52,636 nt of DNA, from the IMG/VR virus record IMGVR_UViG_3300008219_003648, positions 1-52,636 of that record; one strand, written 5' to 3'. The notes beneath the pieces are model-generated. The model was not told where the DNA came from. It worked only from the letters and a program-made list of their open reading frames with translations, and ran no database searches. This document shows, one piece after another, positions 49,473 through 52,636 of this stretch (position 1 is the first letter of the stretch; every line of letters begins with the position of its first letter). Made by a program: the position numbers and the translations under genes. This DNA is from a virus.

Positions 49473-50107
49473 TATACTATATAATACCAGCGAGAAAAGG
49501 ATCTAAAGGGCTCCCTTTTAAAAACAGAAAACTGTTTCATTTTACCGCTGACACTATACCTAGCAATTTAAGTAGTGCCACTATAGTATCTACTGATGAT
49601 GATTATATTTCTAATTTGGCTTCAGGGTATGGATTTAAGTCACACAACAGAAGCCCACATGTGTCTATGGATACTACAAACACACGAGAGCTTTTAAGAG
49701 AGGTAGCTCGTGATCAGAATATGCACACAGATGATGAAATTGTAATGATGTATCTTACATATCCCCAAAGAACATTTTCAGATGTAGAAAAAATATACCA
49801 ATTTTACAAAAACAATAATGGAAACACACTGTTGTGTAAACAAGAGGCCACCACTCATCCATATATGTGTTATTATGAACTATCGAACCATAAAGGAAAA
49901 AGAGTTATTGATCACGATTTATACCGAAGGCAGGATTATCCTGATTGTTTTTTTGTTAGTTACTTTGTGGTCATTCTAAAGGTTGAATATTTACAAGTGG
50001 TCAATAAAAATCTACATCATCCACAAACATTGTTTTATCAACTAGACTACAATAGTATTGATATTGACACAATACAAGATCTTGATAACTTTGCTAAAAG
50101 GGATTAA
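49469..50107 (+). CDS. neuA: CMP-sialic acid synthetase-like cytidylyltransferase
   Basis: A 212-residue nucleotidyltransferase that would activate a nonulosonic (sialic-like) acid with CTP. IIPARKGSKGLPFKNRKLF is the N-terminal CTP loop (AxRxGSKG), ATIVSTDDDYISNLASGYGF the following region, and VMMYLTYPQRTFSDVEKIYQ and IDIDTIQDLDNF the later ones. ATG 49469 overlaps the sialyltransferase stop; the longer frame from 49436 has no better site. The usual NeuA position of RRQDxP is present (YRRQDYPDCFF). Neu5Ac, legionaminate or pseudaminate could be the substrate. Confidence 0.85.
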   Translation: MIYYIIPARKGSKGLPFKNRKLFHFTADTIPSNLSSATIVSTDDDYISNLASGYGFKSHNRSPHVSMDTTNTRELLREVARDQNMHTDDEIVMMYLTYPQRTFSDVEKIYQFYKNNNGNTLLCKQEATTHPYMCYYELSNHKGKRVIDHDLYRRQDYPDCFFVSYFVVILKVEYLQVVNKNLHHPQTLFYQLDYNSIDIDTIQDLDNFAKRD

Positions 50108-50108
50108 T

Positions 50109-51581
50109 ATGTTTTATATACTCGAAATGGCTAATAATCATATGGGCAACGTAGCGCATGGAAAGTTGATTATAGATCAATTTGCTGATATATGTTCCGA
50201 GTATAATATTAATGCTTCGATTAAATTTCAATTTAGACAGCTAGATACCTTTATCCACAAGGATTTTATAGACTCAAATCTCAAATATGTAAAAAGGTTT
50301 AAAGAAACAAGGCTATCTAAAGAACAGTTTGGGGAACTAATACAATATACCCTGTCTAAGGGATTAAAAACTTGTTGCACCGCATTCGACAATGAGTCAA
50401 TAGCTTGGTTAAAGGAGTTAGATATATCTGTGATCAAAGTTGCAAGCTGTTCAGTAGATGATTGGCCGTTACTTAAACAAATTAGTGATATCAGTAAGAG
50501 GGTTATCATTTCAACAGCTGCTGCCGATATGGGCACTCTTCATAAAGTGTATGATTTATTCAAATCTAAATGTCGTGACTTTGCATTTATGCACTGCGTT
50601 GCAGACTATCCCACACCACATGATAGGTCAAATTTAGAAAGAATCAAAATACTACAGCAAGAATTTCCAGATATTGAGATAGGCTATTCTACACATGAGC
50701 CTCCTAATGCTAAGACTACAAGTATATATTCGATAGCCATGGGTTGTACTATTTTAGAAAAGCATATAGGCGTTCCAACAGACAATATAAGCCTCAATAC
50801 ATACTCATTGTCTCCCCTTCATTTTAAACTATTGCTTGACGAAATAGAATATTTTCAAAAATCTTATTCTGGACAATCGGAAATACAAAAGGAAGCCCTT
50901 AGGGCATTAAAAAGGGGGGTGTACTTTTCTAAAGATATGCTAAAAGGTGCCCAGATTTTAGAAGAAAATATTTATTTCTGTATGCCCGTACAGCAGCTAG
51001 AAAATGATTTTCATTTTGATGCCTCAGGTGTGGACGACATCATTGGAAAAATCATTAGACAAAACGTAACAAAAAATTCCACCGTCAAGCTGTCCGATAT
51101 ATCTAAGGACGCCGAAGAAGATTCTCTTGAATTAATAAGATCAAAAATTGCTACAATTCTACAAATGGCAAATATTCCATACGGCGACGAAGAGTTAGAG
51201 ATATCCTGTCATTTTGGATTGGATAATTTTGAACAAACAGGCTGTAGTATTATAAATAGGATTAATAGAGAGTATTGTAAAAAACTCATTATTGTTCTTC
51301 CCGGTCAATCCCACCCAACCCACAAACACATTCAAAAGGAAGAATGTTTTGAGCTTTTGTATGGAGACTGCGCAGTTCAACTAGGAGGTGAAACTATATC
51401 ATTACAAAAAGGTAAGCCCTTATTGGTCCCAAGGGGGATTGGTCATTCCTTCAAAAGTAATCATGGCTGTGTAGTAGAAGAGATTTCCACTACTCACATT
51501 AAGGGTGATTCTATATATGATGATCCCACCATCAATCAATTACCTTTAGATAAACGAAAGATATTTACGGTATTCAAATAA
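50109..51581 (+). CDS. neuB: Sialic acid synthase-like protein (NeuB domain, SAF, cupin fusion)
   Basis: A 490-residue three-part protein. Residues 1-250 are the NeuB barrel: ILEMANNHMGN, KFQFRQLDTF, TAFDNESIAWL, VIKVASCSVDDWPLL, IISTAAADMGTL, ADYPTP, IGYSTHEP and LEKHIG. It condenses phosphoenolpyruvate with an N-acyl hexosamine. Residues 265-330 are the SAF (antifreeze-like) domain, RALKRGVYFSKDMLKGA to VKLSDI. Residues 390-470 are a cupin with likely metal ligands H405, H407, E412 and H446 (HPTHKHIQKEECFELL, LVPRGIGHSF), an unusual addition. ATG 50109 is used. It shares a TAATG junction with the next gene. Which nonulosonic acid is made is not readable. Confidence 0.87.
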   Translation: MFYILEMANNHMGNVAHGKLIIDQFADICSEYNINASIKFQFRQLDTFIHKDFIDSNLKYVKRFKETRLSKEQFGELIQYTLSKGLKTCCTAFDNESIAWLKELDISVIKVASCSVDDWPLLKQISDISKRVIISTAAADMGTLHKVYDLFKSKCRDFAFMHCVADYPTPHDRSNLERIKILQQEFPDIEIGYSTHEPPNAKTTSIYSIAMGCTILEKHIGVPTDNISLNTYSLSPLHFKLLLDEIEYFQKSYSGQSEIQKEALRALKRGVYFSKDMLKGAQILEENIYFCMPVQQLENDFHFDASGVDDIIGKIIRQNVTKNSTVKLSDISKDAEEDSLELIRSKIATILQMANIPYGDEELEISCHFGLDNFEQTGCSIINRINREYCKKLIIVLPGQSHPTHKHIQKEECFELLYGDCAVQLGGETISLQKGKPLLVPRGIGHSFKSNHGCVVEEISTTHIKGDSIYDDPTINQLPLDKRKIFTVFK

Positions 51582-52633
51582 TGGCACATATATTTAAACA
51601 TCCATCAGACAACCAACACGGTATTGTAGTTATATCTCACCAAGAAGCCTATAGAGGTATAGATCAATACGGAGATATAATTGATCAAATCAAAAATAAA
51701 AGATATTTCATCGGAGTACATTATGGGGGTTTTTCTAATGGGGCACCTTATCCAGATTTCGCAGACTTCTTTATGGGAAGACGGTCTGTTACAGATATAT
51801 CTAACAGGTATCCTCACGCATTTGAAATACCAATAGTAAGCTCAAACTTTACTTCAACTGTATTTAAGAAGGACCCAGCAGTAAAAAAATACTGGGACAT
51901 TATTAACGTTTCAAGAGCGGGTAATGTAAAAAGGCTCGACATTTTTTTTGAGCAGATAAAGCACATATATAACCAAGGGCACCCATACAAGGTGCTCCTG
52001 ATTTGCCCCAAGAGGCATGAAGAGACCCCGCAAGATCATTTTATTAATATTGAAGATGTCTATTATAATATGTTTACAAAAGACGAAAGGCAGTTATTTA
52101 CATTAATGCGGTTGGACGAAAACCTTGAATTCAAGGGGCTAAGCAAAACACAGCTGTCTTATTTCTATCAAGCTTCTAAGGTGTCTACCTTGTTTTCCAT
52201 GTGTGAAGGGAGTCCCGGTGTTATTGGAGAGTCTTTACTGTGTCAAGTTCCTGTAGTGGTACATGGGTCACAAATGGGAAGCGGTAGGGATTTTTGCAAC
52301 GATCACAATTCAGTTTATTGGCATCAAGACCACTTAGCTCATCAGGCGCTCATTAATGCCGTTGAGAATTATGACAAATTTGTGTTCGATATGGGTGTTA
52401 TAAGTGATAACTATAGAGAAGATTATGGGCTTACAAAATTAAAGGATTATTTTTCCGCCCTGTATCAAAAACATGGGCAAACATTTGATGGAGAGCTAAT
52501 TAATACAGACGATCTTGTTAGTCGGCTTCCCTCTCATTATACAGATTTACCTTGGGTTGATACAAGATTATATAACGGGCACATGGTAACACGGGAACAG
52601 TTTGAAACATTTGCGCGAGAGGCAGTAGCATGA
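51581..52633 (+). CDS. GT-B type glycosyltransferase
   Basis: A 350-residue GT-B protein. EAYRGIDQYGDIIDQIKN and RYFIGVHYGGFSNGAPYPDF form the N-terminal domain, and STLFSMCEGSPGVIGESLLC followed by QVPVVVHGSQMGSGRDFC the donor domain with a Glu pair (CEG and GES). LTKLKDYFSALYQKHG lies near the C-terminal cap. It starts on the stop of the sialate synthase gene and its own stop overlaps the ATG of a further gene. Possible polymeriser or extender of the sialic-acid glycan. Confidence 0.75.
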   Translation: MAHIFKHPSDNQHGIVVISHQEAYRGIDQYGDIIDQIKNKRYFIGVHYGGFSNGAPYPDFADFFMGRRSVTDISNRYPHAFEIPIVSSNFTSTVFKKDPAVKKYWDIINVSRAGNVKRLDIFFEQIKHIYNQGHPYKVLLICPKRHEETPQDHFINIEDVYYNMFTKDERQLFTLMRLDENLEFKGLSKTQLSYFYQASKVSTLFSMCEGSPGVIGESLLCQVPVVVHGSQMGSGRDFCNDHNSVYWHQDHLAHQALINAVENYDKFVFDMGVISDNYREDYGLTKLKDYFSALYQKHGQTFDGELINTDDLVSRLPSHYTDLPWVDTRLYNGHMVTREQFETFAREAVA

Positions 52634-52636
52634 ACA
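52630..52636 (+). CDS. Start of a further gene, truncated by window end
   Basis: ATG at 52630-52632 overlaps the stop of the preceding gene as ATGA, the junction used throughout this operon. Only two codons are visible, so nothing can be said about the product. Confidence 0.4.

Noticed and set aside
1-52636. tRNA genes, CRISPR arrays, integrase, transposase, reverse transcriptase or template repeats of a diversity-generating element
   Set aside because: None recognised on either strand by eye; almost all bases are in protein genes. A covariance-model scan would be needed to exclude a cryptic RNA.

Overview
The window looks like part of a large tailed-phage genome (probably myovirus-like) infecting a bacterium. 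It is AT-rich and nearly gap-free. About 74 genes all lie on the + strand, and most are joined by ATGA or TAATG stop/start overlaps. It carries phage hallmarks: PhoH, a UvsX/RecA-type recombinase, DnaB-type helicase, DnaG-type primase, SSB, dNMP kinase, dUTPase, ribonucleotide reductase, a small sigma factor and two candidate virion proteins. I found no ribosomal, tRNA, transposase, integrase or CRISPR sequence. A consensus TTGACA-17-TATAAT promoter and Shine-Dalgarno sites show that bacterial transcription and translation machinery is used. The host cannot be named from sequence alone; the cobalamin-dependent reductase implies a host that makes or imports B12.

Layout. (1) 1-6853: a glycan-type block with the 3' part of an acyl-CoA dehydrogenase, several glycosyltransferases, a radical SAM protein and a TagD-like cytidylyltransferase. 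(2) 6801-9068: a papain-like cysteine protease and four small membrane-anchored proteins, one holin-like, closed by a hairpin terminator that overlaps a consensus promoter. (3) 9153-12510: small unknown proteins, a sigma factor, and a probable abundant virion protein flanked by a very strong ribosome binding site and a GC-rich terminator. (4) 12531-18384: monomeric class II ribonucleotide reductase, an ornithine cyclodeaminase/mu-crystallin-like protein, dUTPase, a probable tail protein and PhoH. (5) 18384-34848: small proteins, then the recombination and replication module: recombinase, Vsr-like nuclease, helicase, primase, dNMP kinase, Cas4/RecB-like nuclease, dioxygenase, HAD phosphatase, a DNA polymerase III alpha subunit split into two genes around a DnaQ-like exonuclease, and SSB. 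(6) 34829-52636: about 20 contiguous sugar genes, including glycosyltransferases of several folds, methyltransferases, a GDP-fucose-synthase-like epimerase, a nucleotidyltransferase, and a terminal sialic-acid set (GT29-like sialyltransferase, CMP-sialate synthetase, sialate synthase fused to a cupin).

How the parts fit. Nucleotide genes feed a self-contained replisome. In that replisome polymerase and proofreading come from adjacent genes, and the polymerase's own PHP domain has lost its metal ligands. The sugar blocks take up nearly half of the window and could build a complex, possibly sialylated and methylated glycan, either on the virion or on the host surface. The most unusual items are the split polymerase with the exonuclease between its halves, the sialic-acid module with eukaryote-like sialylmotifs and a synthase-cupin fusion, the phage-borne acyl-CoA dehydrogenase and ornithine-cyclodeaminase-like genes, and the compact terminator/promoter element near 9.1 kb. 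All functions are read from motifs by eye; no database search was run.
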